56,548 bases of DNA from Acidobacteriota bacterium (GTDB taxonomy: Bacteria > Acidobacteriota > Terriglobia > Terriglobales > Acidobacteriaceae), in NCBI GenBank assembly GCA_003224905.1, contig QIAA01000178.1:1-56548 (forward strand). Reading direction: 5' to 3'. Positions 7,290 through 16,117 of this stretch are shown one piece after another (position 1 is the stretch's first letter; each line of letters starts with the position of its first letter). Made by a program: the position numbers and the translations under genes. Under the pieces are notes generated by a model. That model saw only the letters and a program-made list of their open reading frames with translations. It was not told the DNA's origin and ran no database searches.

Positions 7290-9572
7290 ATGAAAGCAAA
7301 CCTGAATTGGAAACTGTTGGAACTCGAGGCTGAAACTGGGGGCCAGGGCAACCAGCGTCTCTCGGCGATTCTAAACGGCTTGGCTGAACAGGTCTGTTTG
7401 CTCATGAGAGCGGAGGGGGTCGCAATCGCGCTTTCAGATGCCGAAGGCGTGACCTGCCAGGCCAGCACAGGCCTGGCGCCGGCAATTGGCTCGCGATTGC
7501 CCGCCGACTCTGGACTCACCCGTGAATGCTATGAAACGGGTCAAGTTGTGCTGTGTGAGGATGCTGAGAACGACCCTCGAATACGCGCTTCCATAGCCAA
7601 GACTCTGCACTTGCGTTCTGCGATCGCTGTTCCGATCGTTAAGGAAGGCGTGGTGCTCGGCGCGGTGTTGGTGTTTTCCTCTCGCTCATTCGCCTTCGAT
7701 GAGACCGACATCGCAGCCTTGCAGCGGATGGCGGAATCAGTGGCGGCGATCACGCATCCAGAGGCGGTGGAGGAGGAAGGCACGCCAGCCGACTCTTCTA
7801 TGGTCGCATTGGAAGAGCCTGCGCTGGTACAAGAACACACTGCTGGTTCAATATCGGCTGTAGTGGTTCCGTGGGGCGGTGCGACTGCTGCCGCCGCGCC
7901 TGCCGAAGCTGAAGCTAAAGATAGACCGGCGCCCATCGTAGCCACACCGGTTGAGAACCAAGCAAGGGCCGGCATTCGGATGTGGCTCGTAGCAGCAGCA
8001 GTCCTGCTCTGTGTGGCTCTTGTGTTGGTCTGGGTTGGGACCCGCGGCTCGAAATGGCCTTTCCGAAGAGCAGCGACGTCTGTGCAGAAGCAGATCCAAT
8101 CCCAGAGTCCTGCAAATCGTCAGTCTTCCAGTACCCCGGCCCCTTCGGCAACGCCAGCTTCCAGGCAGCCGCAAGGCCTTGCCGTTTCTCAACCAGGACA
8201 ACCAGGCAGCGCTGCGAGTTCAGGATTGCCAGATCAGATCAATGGTCAAGAGAGAAGGCTTGCCTTTAGCCTGACTCCCAAACCTGTTCCAAACCAGACG
8301 AATACTGCTCCGATGCCTGCGCTTGTTATTGAGCAAGCTCCGGCAGGAGCACAAGTCTTCATCGATGATCGCCTGGCGACGTCGACGAATTCGGCTGGTC
8401 AGGCAATTATTTCGAGTGCTGCTCCCGGTCAACATCGGGTACGAATAACCGTCGCGGGGTATCGGGACTATGAGCAAGGAGTAGATGTTGAAGTGGGACG
8501 AACGTCCGCCCTCATCGCAAAACTTGAGCCATTTCAAATGCCACTGCCTTCAGCATCCCTGGCTCCGAGTCTTGTTCTTACTCCGGCCCTGCCTCCGCCG
8601 GTCAAATTAGTTCAACCGGACTTCGAGTTGGACCGTACCGTCAAGGGTCACTCGAGTTGGGTGACAGGTGTCGGGTTCAGTCGTGACGGGCAACAGTTGG
8701 TGTCAGCAAGTTGGGACCAGACCGTCAAACGTTGGAACGCGGCGACTGGGGCGGAGTTGAGCACTATCGTAAGAGACGCAAAGGAAGTACAGGCAATCGC
8801 CTTCAGCCGCGACGGACACTGGCTGGCAACGGAGAATTCATCCAACACAGTGATCTTGTGGGATGACACGACTGGTCGCGCGGTCCGCAGGCTTGAAGGC
8901 AAGGCGCCGGGTATTTTGGGAAGCAGCTGGGTTTATTCGATCGCCTTCAGCCCTGATGGCCGCTGGCTGGCTTCCGGACTCGACGACAAGATCGTTCGCG
9001 TGTGGGACGTGCAGACCGGCGCAACAGTACGGGATTTCGTGGGCTCGCGCAGGCCCGTGATCTACACCGCCTTTAGTCCTGATGGACGTCGGATCGCCTC
9101 GGGACTTGATGAGAAGACAATCGCTATTTGGGACGTGACCACAGGCAGAGAAATCCAGCGGCTAAGCGGTCACAAGAAACAGATCTACGCAGTTGTTTTC
9201 AGCCCGGACGGCCGCTGGCTGGCTTCCGCTGGCGCAGATAAGACCGTAAGACTTTGGGACGTTTCTACAGGTCACGAGATTCGCATGTTGTCCGGGCACC
9301 GCAATATTGTGACCAGCCTTGCCTTCAGCGCTGACGGACGCTGGCTCGCATCTGGAAGTTGGGATAACACAGTCAAGATCTGGAATGCGGCGAACGGACA
9401 GGAGCTTCAGACCTTGTCTGCAAACAATCACCACGTTTATACCATCGCATTTGATACCTCAGGAAAGCGCTTAGCGTCCGGCAGCGAGGATGGCACCATC
9501 AAGCTCTGGCGGTTGGGCGAATCGCTAGCCGAAAGCAAGAACCCGAGCACCGGCAAGAGCAGCTTTCGCTGA
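7290..9572 (+). CDS. GAF - transmembrane - PEGA - WD40 receptor-like protein
   Basis: The domains run in an unusual order. A cytoplasmic GAF sensor (about residues 25-155; LLMRAEGVAIALSDAEG to LQRMAESVAAI) is followed by an Ala/Pro-rich linker, one membrane helix (MWLVAAAVLLCVALVLVWVG, about residue 231), a Ser/Gln/Pro-rich spacer, a PEGA domain (IEQAPAGAQVFIDDRLATS) and then seven WD40 repeats forming one complete propeller (each ending WD/WN plus VQTGA, VTTGR, VSTGH or similar). The start at 7290 is chosen for GGAG six bases upstream; the frame is open from 7224 with no better site. The GAF domain would sense a small molecule inside, and the propeller would act in the periplasm. The gene 61 bases downstream is probably co-transcribed. 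Confidence 0.85.
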   Translation: MKANLNWKLLELEAETGGQGNQRLSAILNGLAEQVCLLMRAEGVAIALSDAEGVTCQASTGLAPAIGSRLPADSGLTRECYETGQVVLCEDAENDPRIRASIAKTLHLRSAIAVPIVKEGVVLGAVLVFSSRSFAFDETDIAALQRMAESVAAITHPEAVEEEGTPADSSMVALEEPALVQEHTAGSISAVVVPWGGATAAAAPAEAEAKDRPAPIVATPVENQARAGIRMWLVAAAVLLCVALVLVWVGTRGSKWPFRRAATSVQKQIQSQSPANRQSSSTPAPSATPASRQPQGLAVSQPGQPGSAASSGLPDQINGQERRLAFSLTPKPVPNQTNTAPMPALVIEQAPAGAQVFIDDRLATSTNSAGQAIISSAAPGQHRVRITVAGYRDYEQGVDVEVGRTSALIAKLEPFQMPLPSASLAPSLVLTPALPPPVKLVQPDFELDRTVKGHSSWVTGVGFSRDGQQLVSASWDQTVKRWNAATGAELSTIVRDAKEVQAIAFSRDGHWLATENSSNTVILWDDTTGRAVRRLEGKAPGILGSSWVYSIAFSPDGRWLASGLDDKIVRVWDVQTGATVRDFVGSRRPVIYTAFSPDGRRIASGLDEKTIAIWDVTTGREIQRLSGHKKQIYAVVFSPDGRWLASAGADKTVRLWDVSTGHEIRMLSGHRNIVTSLAFSADGRWLASGSWDNTVKIWNAANGQELQTLSANNHHVYTIAFDTSGKRLASGSEDGTIKLWRLGESLAESKNPSTGKSSFR

Positions 9573-9633
9573 TTCAGGGCTGCCGGTTTGCTTCCGAAGG
9601 AAGGGCAATTCTTAAACCTAAGAGAGAGAACAT

Positions 9634-10569
9634 ATGCAATTTCAGGAAACTGGTTCAGTTGAAATTTTGCTTTTCACAAAGAATCGCCGAAGCGCAGCGT
9701 TGCTTTTAGTCGTGATCACGGTGATAGTGGGGAGTAGTATTGCTACTGCTCAGAGCCTGAATTGGGAAGGGCAGACTGGCGTTTTCATTACTCCACTGGC
9801 GTATTCGGCCCCTTCGAGTGACAGAGGTCTAGGCAGGCCGATCGTTGCTTATCATTACCTCGATGCAGGAGACGTTCTGGGAGGATTTCACCAGGCGTCG
9901 ATCACCGTAGGCGCATTCAACCGAATCGAATTCGGTTTCACTCGCAACGTTCATCAGGATGGCAGTACCCCGGTTCTAAGTAGTCTGTGGGGAGACGGTT
10001 TCAACATATTTCATGGGAAGGTCAATCTGCTGCGGGAGAGAAGAGCGTGGGTTCCGGCCCTATCCGTCGGATTTGTGGCACGCACTCAGGTTCACAATGT
10101 CGGTGGAGTCCTTACCAACCAGGACACGAGCAATGCCGACTTTTACGCTGTCGCAACCAAAACGATTACCAACATTCGTCACCTTCCGCTCGTATTCAAC
10201 CTCGGTTTCAAAGCGACTAACGCGTCCTTATTGGGACTGGTAGGAAACGCGCCAGCATATCAGGGACGTTTTTTCGGGGCGGCGGCATTCGCCCTCAAGG
10301 GACCTGCGAGAAGTACCATCTTGCTGGGATCAGAGTTCATGCAGCAGCCGCGAAGCGTCGAGAATCTACCGGGCCCAGTGGTTCCGACTACGATTACCTA
10401 CGCCGTTCGCATCGTACCTGCCGGAGCGTTACCGCTTCACAACTGGAACGTGGAAACTCCGAAGCTCACCATTGATCTTGGCGTGGCGCAGGCTGCCGGA
10501 ACTGTCTTTCCCGGGGTGAACCTGCAGGCCAGACATCAATTTGCGCTTGGCATTTCGTACGGGTTCTAG
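9634..10569 (+). CDS. Exported, probable outer-membrane beta-barrel protein
   Basis: A 311-residue protein. After a charged N-terminus there is a signal segment (SAALLLVVITVIVGSSIATA, cut before QSLNWEGQ). The mature part alternates polar and hydrophobic residues with many Gly and aromatic residues (GQTGVFITPLAY, ASITVGAFNRIEFGFTRNV, RHQFALGISYGF) and ends in a terminal Phe, the usual C-terminal signature of outer-membrane barrels recognised by the BAM machinery. The reading AGAGAGAACAT before ATG is a modest ribosome site. It lies 61 bases after the GAF-WD40 gene. No specific porin or transporter family is recognised. Confidence 0.7.
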   Translation: MQFQETGSVEILLFTKNRRSAALLLVVITVIVGSSIATAQSLNWEGQTGVFITPLAYSAPSSDRGLGRPIVAYHYLDAGDVLGGFHQASITVGAFNRIEFGFTRNVHQDGSTPVLSSLWGDGFNIFHGKVNLLRERRAWVPALSVGFVARTQVHNVGGVLTNQDTSNADFYAVATKTITNIRHLPLVFNLGFKATNASLLGLVGNAPAYQGRFFGAAAFALKGPARSTILLGSEFMQQPRSVENLPGPVVPTTITYAVRIVPAGALPLHNWNVETPKLTIDLGVAQAAGTVFPGVNLQARHQFALGISYGF

Positions 10570-10676
10570 GCCTTGCTGTACAAGCCGTGCCAGAGAGTGC
10601 TGCCCCTCTAAGCTCGGGAGCAGTTGCGCAGTTCCGAGAGCACGTTTATAGTCTGCGTCTGCATTGCACAGACAGC

Positions 10677-11030
10677 ATGAGACTGCTCTTGAACTGGGTT
10701 TTGAGTGCATTGGCGGTCTGGGTCGTAGCCAGATTGGTTACGGGATTTCATGTCCAAGGCCCCTTCGCCGCATTGATTGCCGCGCTGGTGATTGGCTTCG
10801 TGAATGCCACAATAGGGGCATTTCTCAAGATCGTCACCTTTCCCCTAACGCTGATAACTCTCGGAATTTTTTGGTTTGTCATCAATGCCGCCATGATCGA
10901 GTTGGCTTCTGCCATCGTGCCTGGTTTCCACGTCGATAGTTTCGGCGCGGCATTTTGGGGAGCCATTGTGTTGAGCTTAGTCAATATGTTTTTCCGCTGG
11001 TTGGTGGGAACGGCGCGGAAACACGATTGA
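10677..11030 (+). CDS. Phage holin family (superfamily IV) four-helix membrane protein
   Basis: A 117-residue protein of four hydrophobic helices: LLNWVLSALAVWVVARLV, FAALIAALVIGFVNATIGAF, FPLTLITLGIFWFVINAAMI and AFWGAIVLSLVNMFFRWLVG, with the two GFHV motifs between helices that mark this widespread family. Despite the family name it is a normal chromosomal inner-membrane protein in many bacteria and its role is unknown; nothing phage-like surrounds it. The frame is open from 10587, but the ATG at 10677 starts exactly at the conserved N-terminus. Confidence 0.85.
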   Translation: MRLLLNWVLSALAVWVVARLVTGFHVQGPFAALIAALVIGFVNATIGAFLKIVTFPLTLITLGIFWFVINAAMIELASAIVPGFHVDSFGAAFWGAIVLSLVNMFFRWLVGTARKHD

Positions 11031-11325
11031 GAGCGATCAAATATCGCAACGCCACACGAAACCCCATAATCCGCATACTGAAACTCGGAAGGAATGCTGG
11101 AGCCGCCTAACGTCCCACCAGAGCGCGCGGGACCAACTTGGGCAACGATTGCGGAAGTGTCACCCTATTGAAAGAGTTGGCCTTCAACTCTGGCACGCCT
11201 TTCCAGTTCCCGCTCAGCTTCAGTAGGTAAGCGATGCCTTCTTGCGATACAAATCTCGAGCCACTGCCAACCTGACTGTTGCCGTGCGGTTGACGTGCTT
11301 CCCCAGCTAAATAGAATGGATTTAT

Positions 11326-11402
11326 GGGCGCGTAGCTCAAGCGGATAGAGCATCGGATTTCTAATCCGAGGGTTGCAGGTTCGAGTCCTGCCGCGCCTAC
11401 CA
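11326..11402 (+). tRNA. tRNA-Arg (anticodon TCT)
   Basis: A complete cloverleaf: acceptor GGGCGCG pairs with CGCGCCT (first pair G-U), the D arm is TAGCTCAAGCGGATAGAGCA, the anticodon stem TCGGA/TCCGA encloses TTTCTAA with anticodon TCT, and the T arm is GCAGGTTCGAGTCCTGC. The discriminator is A and CCA is encoded (11400-11402). No integrase or duplicated 3' end lies nearby, so there is no sign of use as an attachment site. Confidence 0.97.
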
Positions 11403-11548
11403 TTGGTATTGGCAAGAAGAGGATTACAGATGCGCTACGTACTCATAGCTTGGTTGGCGGGATTGGCTAAAGAATATCGATCGCGCGTGGAGAAGGGCTG
11501 CCTGCGACCTGTAGGTGCTCTGATACAATCCACAGCCGAGGGGAAACC

Positions 11549-11776
11549 ATGCCGAACATTTTGATCCAGTTGAAGGTTGAAAGGGAGCGCGTAGCAAGGC
11601 AGTTAAAAGGGTTAGATGCAGCCATCAGCGCACTATCCGGATCGCGGTCAACGGGGAATCATACGAGACGTGCTGGGCGTAGGACTAAGCTCAGCGCCAA
11701 AGCTCTGGCGAACATTCGCAAGGCTCAACGTGAACGTTGGGCGAGATGGAGAGCAACACAGAAGAAGGCAGCCTAG
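11549..11776 (+). CDS. Small basic helical protein of unknown function
   Basis: A 75-residue protein, strongly basic. The N-terminal half is a helix with heptad-like spacing (LIQLKVERERVARQLKGLDA), followed by a Ser/Gly/Arg linker (SRSTGNHTRRAGRRTK) and a second basic helix rich in Trp (NIRKAQRERWARWRATQK). The shape suggests binding of nucleic acid, with the first helix for pairing; this is inference. GAGGGG lies nine bases before ATG. Similar small proteins occur in Acidobacteria, as far as I recall. Confidence 0.6.
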   Translation: MPNILIQLKVERERVARQLKGLDAAISALSGSRSTGNHTRRAGRRTKLSAKALANIRKAQRERWARWRATQKKAA

Positions 11777-11830
11777 TATCGTATTGACCGGCGTCTACTC
11801 CAAACCGCCAGCAAAGAACTGAGCTATTCC

Positions 11831-12082
11831 TCAGTCCCTCAGCGGAACAATAGGATTCTCCCCCCGGCAGAACGTAGCCACCCGTAGGAATCCGCCCTCG
11901 GGCTGGGGTAGCAGCTTCACCGGTCCGTAGCAGTAGACCGCGTGGCCATTATCGGCAAGATACCAGCGGCCACCTTTGCGGGCGGGCGAAACAACTGTGC
12001 GCTGCACCGGCTTGCGTAGCAGTGGGAGTGACTGCGAATTCGGCAAGGACAACGATAGTAGCAAAGCTGCCAGAGCTTTCAT
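11831..12082 (-). CDS. Small exported protein of unknown function
   Basis: An 83-residue protein starting with a signal peptide (MKALAALLLSLSLPNSQS). The mature part is about 65 residues with two Cys (VYCYG and ATFCRG) that could form one disulfide bond outside the cytoplasm. It lies 24 bases after the stop of the membrane protein upstream on the same strand and is probably in one transcript with it. The family is not recognised, and the short length keeps confidence moderate. Confidence 0.5.
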   Translation of the reverse strand: MKALAALLLSLSLPNSQSLPLLRKPVQRTVVSPARKGGRWYLADNGHAVYCYGPVKLLPQPEGGFLRVATFCRGENPIVPLRD

Positions 12083-12106
12083 GGGTTGGACCCTGGCTCC
12101 TGGGAT

Positions 12107-12547
12107 TTATATGGAGTTCAGCGTTCGCCGGATATCCGCCTCGTCTGACGTGTAACGTGGCGGTTTCCGGGGCGCTGGTCTCCGAATTTTTCCTGCACCC
12201 CGAACATTCCCGGCGTTAGCTTGTGGTGTGACCTGGGCTGAGGGAGTTTGCGCCTGGAAGTCTCGCGGTTTTACCTGGGGCGACGGAGTTTGCATCTGAG
12301 CTTTATCTTTCGACTGAACCTGTGCGGTTGCGTGTTCTTTCTGTATTGCTTTCCCGCGCAGCGCGCTCAACTGGAAGCTGTCGCCGAGCAACTGGTGAAT
12401 CAGGGTACGCTGCGAATCGATGGTTCGTCCTTGTTCCACGATCAGCATGGTCATAAGTCCATACGAGACTAGGAAAAGCAGGACGAGAACAGGAAGCATA
12501 GAGTGCTTTGGCTTCTCTGACAGTCCATCAATCGTGAGATTCAGCAA
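12107..12547 (-). CDS. Single-span membrane protein with a Gln/Pro-rich tail
   Basis: A 146-residue protein. After a short cytoplasmic N-terminus there is one membrane helix (MLPVLVLLFLVSYGLMTMLIV is the region around residues 17-37, too long to be a signal peptide with a clear cut site), then a helical stretch (QGRTIDSQRTLIHQLLGDSF) and a low-complexity Gln/Pro/Thr tail ending in a basic Pro/Arg patch (RRPAPRKPPRY). It precedes the small exported protein at 11831 by 24 bases. I recognise no family; a role in the envelope is likely from topology. Confidence 0.55.
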   Translation of the reverse strand: MLNLTIDGLSEKPKHSMLPVLVLLFLVSYGLMTMLIVEQGRTIDSQRTLIHQLLGDSFQLSALRGKAIQKEHATAQVQSKDKAQMQTPSPQVKPRDFQAQTPSAQVTPQANAGNVRGAGKIRRPAPRKPPRYTSDEADIRRTLNSI

Positions 12548-12934
12548 CTAACACCCCGATCTGTGCTCTAAGCGCAGCTATGAGATGCAGCTTGTACGCC
12601 AATGGGGGTAACCTCTGCAAAACTTTCCAAAAAGGGAACTTAGGCCCGGTAAGCACAATTTGGCCTCGGGGGGATACCGCAACTCCGTGCACTTTATATG
12701 TAACCGTAATGGGTTACCTTCGTGTCCGAAGCCGCAACTCAGCCGTGGACAGTGGTTTTCGGGTGCATGAAGATGCCTGAAACGGCGCCTCGGTGAACCA
12801 CTTCCACCCATGCTCCACCAGGTAGTTGACCAGACACTTTTCCAGGGAGACTGACCTGTGGCAGCATCAGACCAACACAAAATAGAAGTTGCTGCGCCGC
12901 CGTCCGAAATTCACCAATAAGGGATCCCTGAGAT
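12548..12934. other. Gene-free stretch upstream of the OmpA-family gene
   Basis: It contains a small inverted repeat (GTAACC at 12700-12705 with GGTTAC at 12712-12717) that could be an operator, but nothing shows which protein would bind. Short frames on both strands are Cys/Trp/Arg-rich and look spurious. Confidence 0.4.
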
Positions 12935-14536
12935 ATGAAAATTTACGGAACTGCTCTTTGTGCTCTGCTGCTCGGCAGCCTGGTTTTGGCCCGGCAAGAT
13001 ACCACCCCTATCGAGCCGATGGACCAGACACCGGTATTCCGCGTAAACGTGGTTGCTCGCACCACCAAGGCCGTAAATTACCGCCACCGCGGCGGCTCGA
13101 CCATGGTTGATCTCAAGGGTACAAGCCTGATGCCGCAAGCGACCGGCAAAGCCAAGGTCGATAGCAAAGCGGGACGGCTGGAGATTGGCATTGACGTCGC
13201 GCGGTTGGGGCCGGCTGGAAAATTTGGCGCGCAATATCTCACCTACGTGCTCTGGGCCGTGACGCCGGAAGGGCGCTCAGTCAACCTGGGCGAGGTGGTT
13301 CCGAACAGCGATGGCAAGAACAGCCTGGATGTAACCACCGATCTGCAGGCCTTCGGTTTGGTAATCACCGCGGAGCCCTATTTCGCGGTGACTCGACCCA
13401 GCAATCTTGTGGTCGTAGAGAACATCGTCCGCCAGGAAACGAAAGGATTCGAAGAATCCATTGACGCCCGATTCGAAATGCTCGAAGGGGGACAGTACAC
13501 AATCGATGTCCCTGCGGCACAACTCCCCTCAACGAGTTCTGCGGCGACTACTCCTCTGGATTTGCTGGAAGCACGCAACGCTGTCGCGATCGCCAAGGCT
13601 GCTGGTGCAGCGGACTACGCAGCCGATAGCTTGAAGAAATCTCAGGAATTCCTGGATCGCGCGGAGGACTACCTCAAGCGCAAGCAAGGCCGAACTCCCA
13701 TCGGCACCGCGGCGCGTGGCGCGACACAAATGGCTGAAGACGCACGCATCCTGACCCTGGAAAAGAAAGAACAGGAGAGAATCGCAGCGGAAAAGCGCGC
13801 GACCGAAGAGCGCCGCGCCAAAGCCGAAGCGGATGCCAAAGCCGCGGCGGAAGCCGAAGCCTCAGCCAGAGCGCAATCCGAAGAAGATGTGCGCAAGCGT
13901 GAGCAGGCTGAGAAGGCGCGACTGGAGGCGGAAGTCGCTCAGGCACGGGCGGACGCAGCCCGTGCAGCAGCGCTGGAGGACCAGCAGAAGGCCCAGGCCG
14001 AAGCGGAAAAACAGCGTTCGGCGGCAGAAGAAGCAATTCGTCAGAAAGAGGAAATGCGCGCCCGCCTGCTCAAGCAACTCAACCAGGTGCTGGAAACCAA
14101 GGACACAGACCGTGGTTTGGTCGTCAGCATGCCTGACGTGCTCTTCGATAGCGGGCAGTACACCTTGAAACCTGCGGCTCGGGAGCGGCTGGCCAGAATC
14201 TCGGGCATAATCCTGGCGTATCCCGACCTGAAACTGCAGATTGAGGGCTACACGGACATCCTCGGCAGTGACGAGTTCAACCAGAAGTTGTCGGAAAAGC
14301 GCGCCGCCAGTGTTCGCGACTATTTGATCGATGCCAATGTGCCGCTTGACAACATAAGCGCGCGCGGTCTGGGCAAGGCCAATCCTATCGCGGATAATAA
14401 AACCTCGGCCGGCCGAAAGCTAAACCGCCGCGTGGAAATGATTGTCTCCGGAGATGTCATCGGAAATGTGGTTGGAACCGGCAATGGAACGGCGAATCCG
14501 CCTGCGTACAAGCCGGCGTCGCAAAGCAGCCAATGA
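12935..14536 (+). CDS. OmpA-family peptidoglycan-binding protein with a long coiled coil
   Basis: A 533-residue exported protein with a signal peptide (MKIYGTALCALLLGSLVLA). Residues about 25-200 are beta-rich and of unknown fold; about 205-385 form a long Ala/Glu/Lys/Arg helix (EERRAKAEADAKAAAEAE and similar) able to span part of the periplasm; about 395-510 is the OmpA C-terminal domain (DVLFDSGQYTLKPAARERL, IEGYTDILGSDEFNQKLSEK, RGLGKANPIADNKTSAGRKL, quoted separately) that holds diaminopimelate in peptidoglycan. It probably links envelope and wall. The Ser/Gln-rich tail is disordered. GGGATC lies before the ATG; the start agrees with the signal peptide. Confidence 0.9.
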   Translation: MKIYGTALCALLLGSLVLARQDTTPIEPMDQTPVFRVNVVARTTKAVNYRHRGGSTMVDLKGTSLMPQATGKAKVDSKAGRLEIGIDVARLGPAGKFGAQYLTYVLWAVTPEGRSVNLGEVVPNSDGKNSLDVTTDLQAFGLVITAEPYFAVTRPSNLVVVENIVRQETKGFEESIDARFEMLEGGQYTIDVPAAQLPSTSSAATTPLDLLEARNAVAIAKAAGAADYAADSLKKSQEFLDRAEDYLKRKQGRTPIGTAARGATQMAEDARILTLEKKEQERIAAEKRATEERRAKAEADAKAAAEAEASARAQSEEDVRKREQAEKARLEAEVAQARADAARAAALEDQQKAQAEAEKQRSAAEEAIRQKEEMRARLLKQLNQVLETKDTDRGLVVSMPDVLFDSGQYTLKPAARERLARISGIILAYPDLKLQIEGYTDILGSDEFNQKLSEKRAASVRDYLIDANVPLDNISARGLGKANPIADNKTSAGRKLNRRVEMIVSGDVIGNVVGTGNGTANPPAYKPASQSSQ

Positions 14537-14689
14537 TTCGGGGCGTGTAGGGCCAAGCACGGGGAGCAGCCGTGCCGTTGAGCAGAATCGGATTGCCTTA
14601 GCTCCAGCGGCTTTGCATTTATCACTACTCTGATTGAACCCGCTGGAGCCGGGCCTCACACCGTTGTTTTACGCTAAGCCAAGAACGCC

Positions 14690-15271
14690 TTACTTTCCCT
14701 CTTCTTCTACTCTCAGGTTATTCGTAACCGAAAACACATTGGGCACGCTCTTGGCCTGCATCTCCGCAACCTGCTTGTCCATTTGTCGGGCAACGACTCC
14801 CTCGAGTGTCACATGTCCATTCTTGACGATGATATGGATCGGCGGTACGGCTCGCAGCGCGTACTGGCTCAGGACATCGTTCCCATAGATTGCGCGGTAC
14901 GTGGCGCGACGAATCTGGTCATCCATGGGTGACGTGGGCAGGACCTCAATCTGATTGTCTACTCGTTCCACGCCTTCGATTCCCTTTACCGTGCGCTCGG
15001 CATCCGATTTCAAGGTAGGTCGCGATACCTGCCCGAGCAGTGTGACGGTGCCATCGGGAGCGACTTTGAACGCGAGATTATCGAATACTCCGTAATACGG
15101 GAGTAAAACCAGTCGATGACGTACTTCTTCTGTGATTCGCTCGACGCCGCGCTGGCTAAGGGGAGCGTTCTGGGTTGAATTAGTAGCATTGGGAAGAGAA
15201 CCAGGCTGCACGGGGGGTTGCTGCGCAGCGAGGGAAAGTGACAACAGGACGACGAGGGCCACGATCTTCAT
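14690..15271 (-). CDS. Exported BON-domain protein (two BON domains)
   Basis: A 193-residue periplasmic protein. The start at 15271 is fixed by a perfect GGAGGT eight bases upstream and by the signal peptide that follows (MKIVALVVLLSLSLAAQQ); the frame upstream to 15331 is non-coding. It has two BON domains, about residues 45-115 (RLVLLPYYGVFDNLAFKV, VTLLGQVSRPTLKSDAE, VERVDNQIEV) and 120-190 (RRATYRAIYG, HIIVKNGHVTLEGVVARQ, VFSVTNNLRV). OsmY-like BON proteins bind lipids or stabilise the envelope under stress. It converges with the OmpA gene. Confidence 0.88.
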   Translation of the reverse strand: MKIVALVVLLSLSLAAQQPPVQPGSLPNATNSTQNAPLSQRGVERITEEVRHRLVLLPYYGVFDNLAFKVAPDGTVTLLGQVSRPTLKSDAERTVKGIEGVERVDNQIEVLPTSPMDDQIRRATYRAIYGNDVLSQYALRAVPPIHIIVKNGHVTLEGVVARQMDKQVAEMQAKSVPNVFSVTNNLRVEEEGK

Positions 15272-15448
15272 TGGCGTACCTCCTATCTTTCTTAAAACCT
15301 TCAGTAGAGATGGAGAAAGCCCGACAAGCAATACAGAAATCTAAGTAAAGCCCTGGGAAAGTACCTTTAGGCGCGAAAGATACTGGAATTTATACGCCGA
15401 CGACACACGAACATTGTATCTAAGTCGCTGAAACTATCACGAGGATTT

Positions 15449-15598
15449 ATGATTCGCAAGCTGCAGTCGGGAAAATACCGGCTCTATTCGCGTAAGAAGA
15501 ATGCAAAGACTGGCAAGCGTCGCAACCTTGGGACATTCACCACTCGAAGAGCCGCGGAGGCGCATGAGCGTGCAGTGCAATATTTCAAGGGCAAGTAA
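15449..15598 (+). CDS. Small basic conserved protein (49 residues)
   Basis: It begins MIRKLQSGKYRLYSRKKNAK and ends ERAVQYFKGK. GAGG lies just before the ATG. The pattern of short strands (GKYRLYSRK, KRRNLGTFTT) followed by a helix (RAAEAHERAVQYFK) resembles the small arm-type DNA-binding fold (AP2/integrase-arm-like), and near-identical little proteins are common in Acidobacteria and Proteobacteria, as far as I recall. It may bind nucleic acid. It stands alone between convergent neighbours. Confidence 0.7.
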   Translation: MIRKLQSGKYRLYSRKKNAKTGKRRNLGTFTTRRAAEAHERAVQYFKGK

Positions 15599-15606
15599 GA
15601 GCCGGC

Positions 15607-15813
15607 TCAGTGAACGCGCGCCAGCATACTCACGAACAGCAGCAACGACAGAATGATGGAGGCAATGCTGTTGGCGCGAATCGTGCGGTGACTAGCCGGC
15701 CAAGGGAACATCAGCACGTCGAAAACCGCAACAAACTTCTCCGGCCAGAACAGGCCGGCCACCCCAAACACAAGGCACAACTGCGCCATTAAAGGAACGC
15801 CAAGGCTCTGCAT
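15607..15813 (-). CDS. Small two-helix membrane protein
   Basis: Using the ATG at 15813 (MQSLGVPLMAQL) the protein has 68 residues with two hydrophobic helices: LMAQLCLVFGVAGLFWPEKF and ANSIASIILSLLLFVSMLA. The frame extends to 15888, but the extra residues are Gly/Thr/Pro-rich and not hydrophobic. Function is unknown. Codon use and topology suggest a real gene; no ribosome site is decisive. Confidence 0.5.
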   Translation of the reverse strand: MQSLGVPLMAQLCLVFGVAGLFWPEKFVAVFDVLMFPWPASHRTIRANSIASIILSLLLFVSMLARVH

Positions 15814-16117
15814 GTAAACGGCTCCAACGCGAGGTCCGGGCGGGGTACCCGTTCCCCAGAGTGTGCCGTGAGAGAGGCTGAGCGTCAAGCAGAAAACACG
15901 GACATGTCATTACCACATTAGAAATGTTACCTAGTTACCATGCGTTTGGAGAGGCTTGCATACGCATGTTTTGCGAGCCTTGCCCTCAAGACTGATGCGG
16001 GCAGGAGAGCCCCAAGGCCGTCGCTGCTCGCAACTGGGGGTCTCGGGGATGCCAGGGAAGGCAGTGCTCCCTTCCTCACCTCCCCTCGAAGCATGCCCAT
16101 TTCGCGGAACGTACACT

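Noticed and set aside
10677..11030. Holin-family gene as a prophage remnant
   Set aside because: This family is a common chromosomal membrane protein and no other phage gene is present.
11326..11402. tRNA-Arg as an integration site
   Set aside because: No integrase, no duplicated tRNA end and no change in gene style are seen nearby.
11107..11415. Minus-strand frame with AGLEPATLGLEIRCSIRLSY
   Set aside because: This is the well-known false protein read from the antisense strand of a tRNA gene; tRNA-Arg occupies 11326-11402.
12578..12880. 100-codon minus-strand frame
   Set aside because: Rich in Cys, Trp and Arg, with no ribosome site, hydrophobic pattern or homology.
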